The notes: generated by a model from the sequence alone, not told the origin. 34,020 nt of DNA from Bacteroidales bacterium (GCA_007120695.1 SKND01000149.1:1-34020); one strand, 5' to 3'; positions 23,797 to 32,257 are shown, counted from the first letter of the stretch. Numbers and translations are program-made.

Positions 23797-24915
23797 ATGT
23801 TAAAACAACTGTTTAACAAACTTACTGTCGTACTGTTGCTCCTGATTCCGTTTACCGGAAGTTCCCAGGAAAAGGAGTGGATGTTAGGGCCTTTTGAAAG
23901 ACCCGGGAGTATTAACCCGATCATAGTCCCCCGGAAAGGGCCTCTGTTTTATTGTCCCATGAATAAAAAGGAACTGTACTGGGAGGAAATGGCAACATTC
24001 AATCCCGCTTCGGTAGTAAGAGACGGCAGAGTTTATGTTCTTTACCGCTCAGAGGACAAGCTTGGTGAAATGATAATCGGCGGCCATACATCAAGAATCG
24101 GAATGGCAGTGAGCGATGACGGTCTTAATTTTGAAAGGAGACCGCATCCTGTAATGTTTCCTGACCATGATTCACAAAAAGAGTATGAATGGCCGGGAGG
24201 AGTTGAGGATCCGAGAATAGTTGAGACTGACCACGGGAAATATGTAATGACATATACACAATGGAACAGGGATACACCCAGGTTAGCAATAGCAACATCA
24301 TCCGACCTTAAAAACTGGAAAAAGCACGGACCTGCTTTCAGTGAGGCATATGACGGAAAGTATCTTGATATGGACACCAAGGCAGGAGCGATAATATGCC
24401 GGCTCGAAGGCAACAGTTTCATTGCAGAAAAGATCAATGGTCAATACTGGATGTATTTCAATGTACCATATGTGCATATTGCCGTATCAAACGATCTTAT
24501 CAACTGGAAACCCCTTGAAGATGACCGGGGAGAACTGTTAAGGGTGTTGAGTCCCCGTCCGGGATACTTCGACTCATGGCTGGTGGAACCGGGTCCTCCG
24601 GCCCTGGTAACCGAACACGGAATACTTCTTATTTACAACGCGGGAAACAGCATTCACACCGGGATTCCTGAGCTGGGACACCGTCTGTATACGGCAGGCC
24701 AGGCTTTGTATGACTCCGAAAACCCTTTAAAACTTATTGACCGCACAGACAATTTCTTTATAAGGCCTGAAAAAGAGTATGAAAGGACCGGACAGTATGA
24801 AGACGGTACTACATTTCTGGAAGGTTTGTCATATTTCAATAATAAATGGTTTATCTACTATGGCACAGCAGATTCCAGGGTTGCAGTAATTGTCTGGAAT
24901 CCCGCCACAGATTAA
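23797..24915 (+). CDS. exported GH130 family enzyme (beta-mannoside hydrolase or phosphorylase)
   Basis: The 372-aa five-bladed beta-propeller-type glycosidase has a signal peptide (MLKQLFNKLTVVLLLLIPF, cleavage near GSSQ). Family marks include FNPASVVRDGRVYVLYRSED early in the protein, the GGVEDPRIVE motif with the likely catalytic Asp138, and repeated blade openings such as RLAIATSSDLKNWKKHG and HIAVSNDLINWKPL. GH130 acts on beta-mannosides; cytoplasmic members are usually phosphorylases, while exported members such as BT3780 are hydrolases, so the signal peptide favours a hydrolase. It stands alone on the plus strand, divergent from the aldo/keto reductase and convergent with the DUF4954 gene. 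Confusion with GH43/GH32-like propellers is possible, but EDPR fits GH130 best. Confidence 0.82.
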   Translation: MLKQLFNKLTVVLLLLIPFTGSSQEKEWMLGPFERPGSINPIIVPRKGPLFYCPMNKKELYWEEMATFNPASVVRDGRVYVLYRSEDKLGEMIIGGHTSRIGMAVSDDGLNFERRPHPVMFPDHDSQKEYEWPGGVEDPRIVETDHGKYVMTYTQWNRDTPRLAIATSSDLKNWKKHGPAFSEAYDGKYLDMDTKAGAIICRLEGNSFIAEKINGQYWMYFNVPYVHIAVSNDLINWKPLEDDRGELLRVLSPRPGYFDSWLVEPGPPALVTEHGILLIYNAGNSIHTGIPELGHRLYTAGQALYDSENPLKLIDRTDNFFIRPEKEYERTGQYEDGTTFLEGLSYFNNKWFIYYGTADSRVAVIVWNPATD

Positions 24916-25044
24916 TAATGCAGGAGATACACCTCTGGACGGAAGTTGGTTAAATACACAGGTCTTTCTGCAATACGGGGAATTATACAGTCAATTTTCC
25001 CGGGTATAGCCATGCCCTGTAAAATACCCTGTGATTTGAGATCC

Positions 25045-27255
25045 TTATTCCTGGTATTGCATTTTCAGACTTTCCAGAAATGTCAGGTACTCTTCGTTTT
25101 CTTCCCTGATACGGAGAATAAAGTCATTCTGGTCAATATCTCCCATTACGGCTTTCATCTCATCATTGTTGCGGTAAATCATCATGCGGAATGGATTTTC
25201 ATAATCCTTTTTCCTCGAAAGATAAACCTGGTCGGTGATATACTTTTGAATCAAAGATGCTTTTGAAAGGGCTTCGGTCCAAATGTCCGGGGTGATATCC
25301 ACGGTATTGTAAAGCAGGCAGAGTGTTGCAAAAGCATGCTTTTGTTTTGCCAGTCCGTATTCTTTCCATAATTCATTGTACCTGTTATGGATATCATCCC
25401 ACGAATCAAGCTTCCCTGAACTTATGCCGGACTTAAGATTTTCAAGTTCATTCTCAGAGATCAGCTGTCCCCCCACATTCACCCATGAAACTTCCCGTTT
25501 CCCCGAAAGGGCATCACATACAGAAGAGAGTGGTAATGAGGGATTTCCCCTGATAAAGTCGCTAATATTCTTAACGGCATAATGATGCAGCATATCGAGA
25601 TATGCATGATATGCCTTGTGAACCTTAAGAATTACAACCTTTCGCCGGGACCTTTCCATACCCTGACCCAATACCTCGAGTTCCCGCAGCATGCTCTCAT
25701 CTCCGGCAAGCAACTCTTTACCTTTCAACTCGAGCTCACTATCTGTAATTTTACCGGCCGCTACTCCCTCATTTCTCATGGCAGCTGAAGCTGTCCACCG
25801 TTCCAGGAGCCCTAAAGCTGATATTATCTCTTCAACGGTATCAGGAGCTAAAGCCTCGAACTCGATGTTTTGGGTTTTGCGCAACCGTACATCCCTGGCA
25901 ATGAACTTTTTGGAGTTCCTGGAAAGGGCATACATGTTATGCATCCACCAGAATGCAGGCATCACCTCCAGCTTATCTGCAGTAATATTATTGTTGACAA
26001 GGGAAAAAGGGAGCATAATATTAAGTTCGGCCTGATAATCAGCTTTGGATATCAGGGTAAAGGAGGCAAAGCGGCTTGAATGCTTAAGGCTGGTGCACAG
26101 ACCGGGCCAGAACCCCCTTCCAGCAACTATCTCACTATCATTTGACCTGCTGTTATGGTTGGAACCGATGGTGGCTCCGGCAGCTATATTGCTCTGCCCC
26201 ATGACTACCGATGCAACAAGGAACGAATTATTGTGATGCTGCTCATGCGCGGGGAATATAAGGTTATTAAGGACTTCACAGCAGGAAATTGTTGAGTTGT
26301 CACCCAAAAACGAGTTAATAAGCCTGGCCCCGTATTTCAGATTTGAATTATTACCGAGAATGAACCTTACGGCCTTGCAACCGTAAAATATCCGGCAACC
26401 ATAACCGATTATTCCGTTTACAAGCTCAACCCCCTCTCCTATCTGTGTAGGTTCCTGTTCAGAAGAGTTTATGGTTATATTCTTGATCTTGTTGGCCCCT
26501 TTTATATAGCAACCTGCGCCTATTTTAATATCTTTCAGCGTATGTGAATTCTTTATAACACATTCATTCCCTATTGTGCCATAGTAGCCCCGACGGGCAT
26601 CAAACAGTTTCTGGGTAATTATCCTGAGCCGATCCTGTAATTTGCTGTCCTCCCTGTATTTCGCCCAGATCCAGGCATCAGCGGTTATCATCCCGTCAAA
26701 AGGCAAAATCTGCCTGGTCCCGGTCTCATTCATGATATCAATCCAGACCCTCACATCCTCACTCTCACCATCCTTGATTATTCCGTTGCCGAATTTGGCA
26801 TGATCGGTAGTATTCATCTCCATAATATTGAACAGGATGCACCGGTCTCCTACAATATAATGAGACAGGTACTGAACATTATGTATGGCAACATCATCTC
26901 CTATATCGCAGCTTATTATCAAGCTGTTGGTAATACCAACAGACAGTTTAAGGTCATGGTGCCTCAGGGCAATATCTCTTACACTTCCAATCCTTACCAG
27001 ACCGAAAAATCTGTTATTCCTGACAAGCGAAGGATCAAAACTGTCGGTCACCATTATATCATCCCAGTTTTCAGATGTATTCTGGTTTTTCACAAGGCTT
27101 TCAATCTCTTCAGACCGCAGGTGCCTCCATCTTGCTTCAGGCCATACCGATTGAGCTTTACGTATAGTGTACTGATCATCTCCTTCAGGTAAATACTCCA
27201 GAGGTATGAATTCCATCCCCAGGCTATCGGGTTGCAATACAGTTACTTTTGGCAT
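25045..27255 (-). CDS. DUF4954 protein with left-handed beta-helix (hexapeptide repeat) domain
   Basis: The 736-aa protein has no signal peptide. Residues about 210-420 contain irregular hexapeptide-like repeats (GNECVIKNSH, IGAGCYIKGANKI, IGEGVELVNGIIGYGCRI, GNNSNLKYGARLINSFLGDNS) that form a left-handed beta helix as in nucleotidyl- and acyltransferases. The N-terminal 200 residues and the C-terminal third are mainly helical. This arrangement matches DUF4954, a large cytoplasmic family found mostly in Bacteroidota and spirochaetes and lacking a known function. The segment GSNHNSRSNDSEIVAGRGFWPGL is a conserved-looking loop of the helix. A sugar-nucleotide or acyl-transfer role would be guesswork. 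The gene is monocistronic, with a candidate promoter and two repeat copies just upstream. Confidence 0.88.
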   Translation of the reverse strand: MPKVTVLQPDSLGMEFIPLEYLPEGDDQYTIRKAQSVWPEARWRHLRSEEIESLVKNQNTSENWDDIMVTDSFDPSLVRNNRFFGLVRIGSVRDIALRHHDLKLSVGITNSLIISCDIGDDVAIHNVQYLSHYIVGDRCILFNIMEMNTTDHAKFGNGIIKDGESEDVRVWIDIMNETGTRQILPFDGMITADAWIWAKYREDSKLQDRLRIITQKLFDARRGYYGTIGNECVIKNSHTLKDIKIGAGCYIKGANKIKNITINSSEQEPTQIGEGVELVNGIIGYGCRIFYGCKAVRFILGNNSNLKYGARLINSFLGDNSTISCCEVLNNLIFPAHEQHHNNSFLVASVVMGQSNIAAGATIGSNHNSRSNDSEIVAGRGFWPGLCTSLKHSSRFASFTLISKADYQAELNIMLPFSLVNNNITADKLEVMPAFWWMHNMYALSRNSKKFIARDVRLRKTQNIEFEALAPDTVEEIISALGLLERWTASAAMRNEGVAAGKITDSELELKGKELLAGDESMLRELEVLGQGMERSRRKVVILKVHKAYHAYLDMLHHYAVKNISDFIRGNPSLPLSSVCDALSGKREVSWVNVGGQLISENELENLKSGISSGKLDSWDDIHNRYNELWKEYGLAKQKHAFATLCLLYNTVDITPDIWTEALSKASLIQKYITDQVYLSRKKDYENPFRMMIYRNNDEMKAVMGDIDQNDFILRIREENEEYLTFLESLKMQYQE

Positions 27256-27298
27256 TATATAAGAAGTTGAAATTTAACTATGTTTTTAAATTATATAG

Positions 27299-27306
27299 CA
27301 AACATA
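27299..27306 (-). promoter_or_regulatory. -7 box TATGTTTG for the DUF4954 gene
   Basis: The minus strand reads TATGTTTG, an exact TAnnTTTG match, 43 bases before the DUF4954 ATG at 27255. The repeat copy C1 begins 5 bases upstream of it (on that strand), so the repeat's TTGACC/GGTCGA hairpin would cover the -33 to -7 spacer. No perfect -33 TTTG is visible. Confidence 0.45.
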
Positions 27307-27310
27307 CTAT

Positions 27311-27370
27311 ATTGACCTTCGGTCGAACTCACATGCAGGTTGTTGCCCATTTAGCAATTTTTTTCAGATG
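27311..27370 (+). repeat. dispersed 60-bp intergenic element, copy C1
   Basis: Starts ATTGACCTTCGGTCGA and ends TTTCAGATG. By hand alignment 44 of 60 positions match copy C2, which begins exactly 90 bases later, without gaps. The hairpin core GACC-TTC-GGTC is perfect. It also aligns without gaps to copy B over its 60 bases, with lower identity in the middle. Confidence 0.8.
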
Positions 27371-27400
27371 TTAGATTGACGAAGTCTATCCCCTTGTTTT

Positions 27401-27460
27401 ATTGACCCTCTGTGGTACTTACATGCAGTATACTGTTTATTTGGTAATATGTTTCAGATG
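27401..27460 (+). repeat. dispersed 60-bp intergenic element, copy C2
   Basis: Starts ATTGACCCTCTGTGGT and ends TTTCAGATG, in the same direction and phase as C1. The hairpin core is degraded in this copy. The blocks ACATGCAG (27421-27428) and TTTCAGATG (27452-27460) are identical to C1. Confidence 0.8.
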
Positions 27461-27524
27461 TGACCTTATATAAACCGCATGCAAAAAGAAATGATTCTTT
27501 TGGAATTAGAAATGAAGTAGACAA

Positions 27525-28514
27525 TCAGCGACTCACAAGCGGCCTTTCAGGAACGCCCTCAAAGCTGATTTTAACAGGGTTGATCCTTCCGTCCTGATCA
27601 AACTCAAGCTTTTCAATGCAAACTATCCTGTGATTATGATGAGTTTCTTCAAGGGGTCTACGGTGATAAATAATGTAATATTCATCCTCTCCGGGGACCT
27701 GAAGCACCGAGTGATGTCCGGCACCGGTGGCAACCTCAGGATCCTGCTGAAGTATGGTCTCTTCCCTCTCAAACGGCCCAAAGGGGTTGTCAGAAATTGC
27801 ATAGGCTACCCTGTAATGCGGGCCTCCCCACCCACCTTCGGACCACATAAAATAATATTTACCTTCCCTTTTAAACATAAAGGGCCCTTCGACATATCCC
27901 TCGGGGGTTATCTCCCTGTAAACAGTGCCGTCGTCAAAAGTGTCAAGTCCGGTGAAGTCATCCTTAAGCCTGACAACGTTGCAGTTACGCCAGCCACCAT
28001 AATACATATAGTATGTCCCGTCAGTATCCCTGAAAACATACTGGTCAATTGGCTGGGCCCCGTTAACAATATCATTGATCAACGGTTTGCCTAACAAATC
28101 CCTGTATGGTCCCTCCGGCCGTTCGGATACAGCAACACCAATACCACCAACCTGTCCTTCATGTACATCATTGGCGGCAAAGAAGAAATAATATTTCCCG
28201 TCCTTCTCAATGGCTGCCGGAGCCCACATGGCACTATCGGCCCACTGAACTTCGGCTGTATCTATAATGCGTTCATGTTTTGTCCAGTTAACAAGATCGG
28301 GTGAAGAAAAACAATCGAAAAAAACCTGCTTATGGTAGTAATCAGAATAGGTGGGATAAATCCAGTAGGTATCACCATAAACCCTTGATGCCGGATCGGC
28401 ATACCATCCATCAAATAGGGGGTTTCCCGAATAGGTTAGCTCATGATTACCGGGGGATGAATTGCAGGAAATTGACAACAAAATAATTGCAGGAAAAAGT
28501 AATACACGTCTCAT
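27525..28514 (-). CDS. GH43 family glycoside hydrolase, lipoprotein
   Basis: The 329-aa protein has a lipoprotein leader ending LSISC (Cys17) and a five-bladed beta-propeller with GH43 catalytic residues in the expected order: base Asp40 in FDGWYADPA, pKa-modulating Asp157 in QPIDQYVF and acid Glu209 in GYVEGPFMF. The motif WAPAAIEKDGKYYFFFAAN is typical of the second blade. GH43 enzymes are alpha-L-arabinofuranosidases, beta-xylosidases or related; the subfamily cannot be set by eye. It is probably anchored to the outer membrane or periplasmic face. It is monocistronic, with no SusCD genes near; the tandem repeat pair lies just past its stop. Confidence 0.9.
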   Translation of the reverse strand: MRRVLLFPAIILLSISCNSSPGNHELTYSGNPLFDGWYADPASRVYGDTYWIYPTYSDYYHKQVFFDCFSSPDLVNWTKHERIIDTAEVQWADSAMWAPAAIEKDGKYYFFFAANDVHEGQVGGIGVAVSERPEGPYRDLLGKPLINDIVNGAQPIDQYVFRDTDGTYYMYYGGWRNCNVVRLKDDFTGLDTFDDGTVYREITPEGYVEGPFMFKREGKYYFMWSEGGWGGPHYRVAYAISDNPFGPFEREETILQQDPEVATGAGHHSVLQVPGEDEYYIIYHRRPLEETHHNHRIVCIEKLEFDQDGRINPVKISFEGVPERPLVSR

Positions 28515-28684
28515 TAAAAAAACTGTAGTTTAGGATCTTTTGGCCGGGTATCCATTACTCCCGCCCGTATTAAAATCTTTATAGAATATCATAAAAACTC
28601 AGCCAACAACCATCCCATCAGAACGTTATTCAATAACCAGGCCTTGTTCCGGATAAAGAAAAAGATTCTGCAAATCTTACACTG

Positions 28685-29140
28685 CTATTTTATAAGTTTA
28701 ACCCTTACTGCATTTGGCCCCCTCTGACCCATTTCGGTTTCAAAGGTTACTTTATCGCCCTCACCAACGGGTTCGGTCAAACCATGTACATGCACAAAGA
28801 TGCTTTCCTGGTTTTCGTGATCCTTAATAAATCCGTATCCCTTTGATTCATTAAAAAATGTAACGGTACCTTTTCTGATAAGATCAGCAGGATCAGGCTC
28901 TTGCTGTTTGGAAACACCAATTTCGATATCTTCAGCCTTGATTTTCTTTTTCTTACTGGGATCAGGGGGTGTTGAAGTTATATTACCTTCTTCATCCACA
29001 TAAGCCATCATATCTTCCAGGCTTTTGCCCTTCTCTGCACCGGCTTTACGATCTTCTTTCTTTTGCAGTTTTTCTTTCTTTTTCTTCAGCCTTTTCTTCT
29101 CTTTTTCCTTTTTATTATACGTCTCCTGTGATCGCCCCAT
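28685..29140 (-). CDS. cold-shock domain protein with Lys-rich N-terminal extension
   Basis: The 151-aa protein has a highly basic coiled N-terminus (about residues 9-35, mostly Lys/Glu), a linker with SLEDMMAYVDEEGNITSTPP, and a C-terminal cold-shock domain (89-151). RNP1 reads KGYGFI (100-105) and RNP2 SIFVHV (113-118); FFNESKGYGFIKD is the classical OB-fold segment. It should bind single-stranded RNA or DNA as an RNA chaperone; the Lys-rich tail may add nonspecific RNA binding. This layout is common in Bacteroidota. It is monocistronic with a 366-base divergent region behind it. Confidence 0.92.
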   Translation of the reverse strand: MGRSQETYNKKEKEKKRLKKKKEKLQKKEDRKAGAEKGKSLEDMMAYVDEEGNITSTPPDPSKKKKIKAEDIEIGVSKQQEPDPADLIRKGTVTFFNESKGYGFIKDHENQESIFVHVHGLTEPVGEGDKVTFETEMGQRGPNAVRVKLIK

Positions 29141-29506
29141 AGTAATTTTTAGTGGTTTTAAATTGCTTGTTAAAAAAACATTTTTCCAATTATCTTGTAA
29201 AAATAATAAAAAACAGATTGTGTTTCTACAGGCCGGACAAAAAACATTTAATAATATGTAGTTAAAATCTATAAGGATTTTTTCTATCTTGTATCGTCAG
29301 CAGCAGATTTCCCGTAATCAAGGGAATGCCGGAATACTTTAAAAAGGATAATGAGTAATTATAACAGCATGAAACCCGCATCAGCCTTCGGCAGACAAAA
29401 TAACATGAACAAATCATGCGGGTTCCATACGTACAAGGCACTGAATACCGCTAGTATGCTAAACATAATTCATTGAATATTAATTTGATTAACCTGATTT
29501 GTTCGT
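29141..29506. other. 366-base divergent intergenic region
   Basis: Separates the cold-shock gene (minus) from the OFA-type transporter (plus). It contains a 13-bp inverted repeat (29369-29428) and a weak TTCCC/GGGAA stem near 29310-29325. The long cold-shock leader (AT-rich, about 29141-29270) may form a regulatory 5' UTR, as in other cold-shock genes, but no specific fold was established. No exact TAnnTTTG box was found on either strand. Confidence 0.6.
29369..29428 (+). promoter_or_regulatory. 13-bp inverted repeat upstream of the OFA transporter
   Basis: ATGAAACCCGCAT (29369-29381) and ATGCGGGTTCCAT (29416-29428) are complementary at 12 of 13 positions and separated by 34 bases, which themselves include a small GCC-TTC-GGC hairpin. 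It ends 78 bases before the MFS ATG. It may be an operator, an attenuator-like leader or a small RNA; no T-run follows. Confidence 0.5.
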
Positions 29507-30700
29507 ATGAATAAGCAGGGCTGGATAATAGCTATTGCAGCACTTGCCATTAACCTGATACTGGGAATACTTTATTCATGGAGCTTGATTCAGAAAGCCC
29601 TTGTTGATCAGTGGGGATGGACCAATACAGAAGCCTCTGTTCCATATACGATTTGCCTGGCTACTTTCTCCATGGTGATGATCTTTGCAGGAAAAGCCCA
29701 GGATATATATGGTCCCAGACCGGTTTCTCTGTTAGGGGGACTGCTTCTCGGCTCAGGTCTGCTATTATCTGCTTTAGCCACTAACCCGGTTATTATGATG
29801 ATCACTTTTGGCATCATCGGGGGCACTGGTATAGGATTCGGATTTGCCGCCGGTACTCCGTGTGCCCTCAAATGGTTTGAATCCCGTCGTAAAGGAATAA
29901 TAGCAGGCATTGTAGTTTCAGGAGTAGGACTATCACCAATATATATCGCCCCCCTGACAGATATACTTTTGGGGTTATACGGAATTCAGAATACCTTCTT
30001 TTACCTGGGGGTTTTCTCTCTTACAGGTATAACCCTGCTGTCACTTTTCCTGAAGAATCCTCCTGCCGGATATATGCCGGCATCATCTGCCCCGTCCCGG
30101 TCAGACGATACGGTTACAGACCAAAGCTGGCAGCAGATGCTAAGATCTAAAACTTTTTTCCTGTTGTGGACAACCTTTCTGATGAGCGCTGCAGCAGGAC
30201 TGATGCTGATAGGGCATCTTGCAAACATAGCTTCTGTTCAGGCAGAGTGGCAGGCAGGTTTTGTACTGGTGGTAATACTCGCAGTTTTTAATGCATTTGG
30301 GCGCATTGCGGGAGGTTATCTTTCCGACACCACAGGAAGGACAAATGCACTTTTTATCGTGCTCCTTATACAGGCTGTAAACATATTCATGTTTAGCTGG
30401 TATCAGAATATTCCTGCCCTGATAGCTGGCTCTGCTTTGGCAGGACTGGCCTATGGCGCAATTTTTGCCTTGTTTCCTGCTGCTACCGCCGATTTCTTCG
30501 GCCTTAATAACCTGGGTGTGAATTACGGCCTGGTATTTACCGGGTTCGGGGCAGCCGGCATAATAGGTCCGGTCATGGGAGGACTAGTTGTAGATATGAC
30601 AGGAAACTATATGAACTCATATATTATTTCGGGAATAATGCTTATCGCAGGAGCAATACTGGTAAAACAGATAAAGGTCCCGGCAAATTTATCTCCCTAA
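29507..30700 (+). CDS. OFA-family MFS transporter (oxalate/formate antiporter-like)
   Basis: The 397-aa protein has 12 predicted membrane segments, with the OFA-type opening LAINLILGILYSWSLIQKAL, the loop motif GKAQDIYGPRPVSLLGG, and GFGFAAGTPCALKWFESRRKG with its conserved Trp-Phe. These marks are shared by the OFA subfamily, which includes oxalate/formate antiporters and carriers for other small monocarboxylates, so the substrate should not be taken as oxalate. It is convergent with dacB, and the two stop codons overlap (TAA at 30698-30700 and, on the other strand, TAG at 30697-30699). Its upstream region has a 13-bp inverted repeat. Confidence 0.9.
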   Translation: MNKQGWIIAIAALAINLILGILYSWSLIQKALVDQWGWTNTEASVPYTICLATFSMVMIFAGKAQDIYGPRPVSLLGGLLLGSGLLLSALATNPVIMMITFGIIGGTGIGFGFAAGTPCALKWFESRRKGIIAGIVVSGVGLSPIYIAPLTDILLGLYGIQNTFFYLGVFSLTGITLLSLFLKNPPAGYMPASSAPSRSDDTVTDQSWQQMLRSKTFFLLWTTFLMSAAAGLMLIGHLANIASVQAEWQAGFVLVVILAVFNAFGRIAGGYLSDTTGRTNALFIVLLIQAVNIFMFSWYQNIPALIAGSALAGLAYGAIFALFPAATADFFGLNNLGVNYGLVFTGFGAAGIIGPVMGGLVVDMTGNYMNSYIISGIMLIAGAILVKQIKVPANLSP

Positions 30701-32184
30701 TAACGGTTTATTATCTCTTTCAGGAACGACTCTGTTGCATCCCGTACCTCAGCACTATCTTTATTGTGGTTATTTACAAGTACCGAAAAAATCAGGTTAC
30801 GCCCCCCTGAGGTAACAATATAGCCGCTTAATGCAACTGCATTTCCACTTAAAGTCCCTGTTTTAGCATAGATTTTCTCAGTCTCATCCAGGTAATGACT
30901 ATTTAAAGTTCCCTCACCACCAGCAGGTAACAGATGTCTCATCCTCTCATAGCCAAACTCATCTTTCATCTTTTCAAGCAGCCAGACAAACGACCTGGGT
31001 GAAAAGAGATTATACCTGCTCAATCCACTCCCGTCAACCCACCTTGGCATATCCGGAATACCGGCAAGGTCATTATCCAGCAAATACATGATAAGCATCT
31101 CTTCATCCATTACTCCGAACAATTTCTGACTGACCATTAACAGGGTCTGTTCTGCAAAGAAGTTATCACTGTAAAGCATCATGGTCCGGAACAGTGAGTC
31201 TGCCGGACGGGAGATTATGGTAGTGAAATGCCCGGGAACCTGCTTGATTCCGGGAGATCGCAGCAGCGTATCCTGACCGTCTCCGGAAACTACGGCCGGG
31301 CTTTTTAGTATATCTGCAGACCGGCCCGGCAGTAATAATGGTTCAAAAAGCTCCTTCCTTGCAGGTACCAGCCCGATCTCCACACCCAGAGTATCGGACA
31401 AAAGTTCAATAGCTGATTTCATTCCCCCTGTTGCAAACGGAACAAATAGCTCCCGGTCTCCCTCTAGTCCCAGATAAACCGAATAATCATTTGCCGACAC
31501 CGGTCTGTGTATCCGGAAGAGATCAGTATCCGACTCTTTCAGTGCAACAGGCCAATGATGACGCGGATATGATGATGCATATGTTATCCTGACACCCTCA
31601 TCAAGACCCTTCATCTCGCGTTGCGCCCATACTACCACGTTACCATATACAGGAAAGGGACTACGTTCCGGCATGTAGTAATTAAGATAGAAATTCCAGG
31701 GCCAGCCATACCCTAGAGCACCTGTATTCCAGTGTGGCTCAATAAATACAAGCGGAGCTGAGGAACTTTTCATAAAATCAAAAACAGGCTGTTCCGGGAA
31801 GTCCACCGCCAAAAAGGTTGGGTCTCCAGTGGCTAAGAGGAATACCGTATCATTCCTCCCATAATAACGAATACCAGGCACACCTTCATCCAGGTATTTC
31901 AGACCGGCATATAGTGTGGGGATCTTTGTATTGCTGGCCGGAACGAAGAATTTGTCGCTGTTATGAGTATACACATACTCCCCTTTGCCGGCATCATAGA
32001 TGGCAATGCCAACATGGGTGTCAGAAATCGACGGATCATCCAGAAACCTTCCGGGAATAGCGGTCCTGCCAAGATGACGCGGAGAGGTGCATGAGGCAGA
32101 AAGCACCGCTGCCTGAACAATAATCAGTGCAACCGGTCTGGCAAATATTATAAAATTGCAGAAAGAAAGCAGTCTCTTAAGCAT
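30697..32184 (-). CDS. dacB: D-alanyl-D-alanine carboxypeptidase/endopeptidase (PBP4, DacB family), lipoprotein
   Basis: The 495-aa class C penicillin-binding protein (peptidase S13) shows all three active-site motifs: SNTK with Ser84 and Lys87, SDN at 339-341, and KTG at 441-443. The large insert between the first two motifs is characteristic of PBP4/DacB. The leader ends in LSASC (Cys32), so it is probably a periplasmic lipoprotein. It removes the terminal D-Ala of stem peptides or cleaves peptide cross-links, fitting with the muropeptide genes at the other end of the window. The gene is monocistronic; its promoter lies in a 235-base region shared with the divergent thioredoxin gene. The stop codon overlaps that of the convergent OFA transporter. 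Confidence 0.92.
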   Translation of the reverse strand: MLKRLLSFCNFIIFARPVALIIVQAAVLSASCTSPRHLGRTAIPGRFLDDPSISDTHVGIAIYDAGKGEYVYTHNSDKFFVPASNTKIPTLYAGLKYLDEGVPGIRYYGRNDTVFLLATGDPTFLAVDFPEQPVFDFMKSSSAPLVFIEPHWNTGALGYGWPWNFYLNYYMPERSPFPVYGNVVVWAQREMKGLDEGVRITYASSYPRHHWPVALKESDTDLFRIHRPVSANDYSVYLGLEGDRELFVPFATGGMKSAIELLSDTLGVEIGLVPARKELFEPLLLPGRSADILKSPAVVSGDGQDTLLRSPGIKQVPGHFTTIISRPADSLFRTMMLYSDNFFAEQTLLMVSQKLFGVMDEEMLIMYLLDNDLAGIPDMPRWVDGSGLSRYNLFSPRSFVWLLEKMKDEFGYERMRHLLPAGGEGTLNSHYLDETEKIYAKTGTLSGNAVALSGYIVTSGGRNLIFSVLVNNHNKDSAEVRDATESFLKEIINRY

Positions 32185-32204
32185 GAAGGTAAATGTAGAT
32201 AAAA

Positions 32205-32228
32205 TATTGCATCACAAATAATGCAATA
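32205..32228 (-). promoter_or_regulatory. 8-bp perfect inverted repeat in the dacB leader
   Basis: TATTGCAT (32205-32212) and ATGCAATA (32221-32228) are perfect reverse complements with an 8-base spacer, 20 bases before the dacB ATG. Depending on the transcript start it could be an operator or an mRNA hairpin near the ribosome binding region. Confidence 0.4.
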
Positions 32229-32249
32229 AGAAAATATATAAATTCTAAT

Positions 32250-32257
32250 CAAACATA
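32250..32257 (-). promoter_or_regulatory. -7-like box TATGTTTG upstream of dacB
   Basis: The minus strand reads TATGTTTG, matching TAnnTTTG exactly and identical to the box before DUF4954. It lies 66 bases before the dacB ATG and would place the 8-bp inverted repeat inside the leader. No matching -33 element is visible. Confidence 0.35.

Larger units (their letters stand above)
27256..27524. other. intergenic region with tandem repeat pair
   Basis: 269 bases between the DUF4954 start and the GH43 stop. It contains a candidate DUF4954 promoter (27299-27306, minus), the tandem repeat copies C1 and C2 and, between them, a third degenerate hairpin core TTGAC-GAA-GTC (27376-27386). No open reading frame of credible length was found. 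Confidence 0.6.

Noticed and set aside
17205-27460. Reading the 60-bp repeats as a CRISPR array
   Set aside because: Copies are far apart, on both strands and diverged; there is no regular repeat-spacer order and no cas gene. Even the C1/C2 pair has only one 30-base interval, which itself contains a degenerate core.
29326-29358. Ten-codon ORF (MPEYFKKDNE) ahead of the OFA transporter
   Set aside because: It is very short, has no spaced ribosome binding site and cannot be told from chance.
29507-30700. Calling the OFA-family transporter an oxalate/formate antiporter
   Set aside because: The OFA family transports varied monocarboxylates, and no oxalate-degrading genes (frc, oxc) are in the window.
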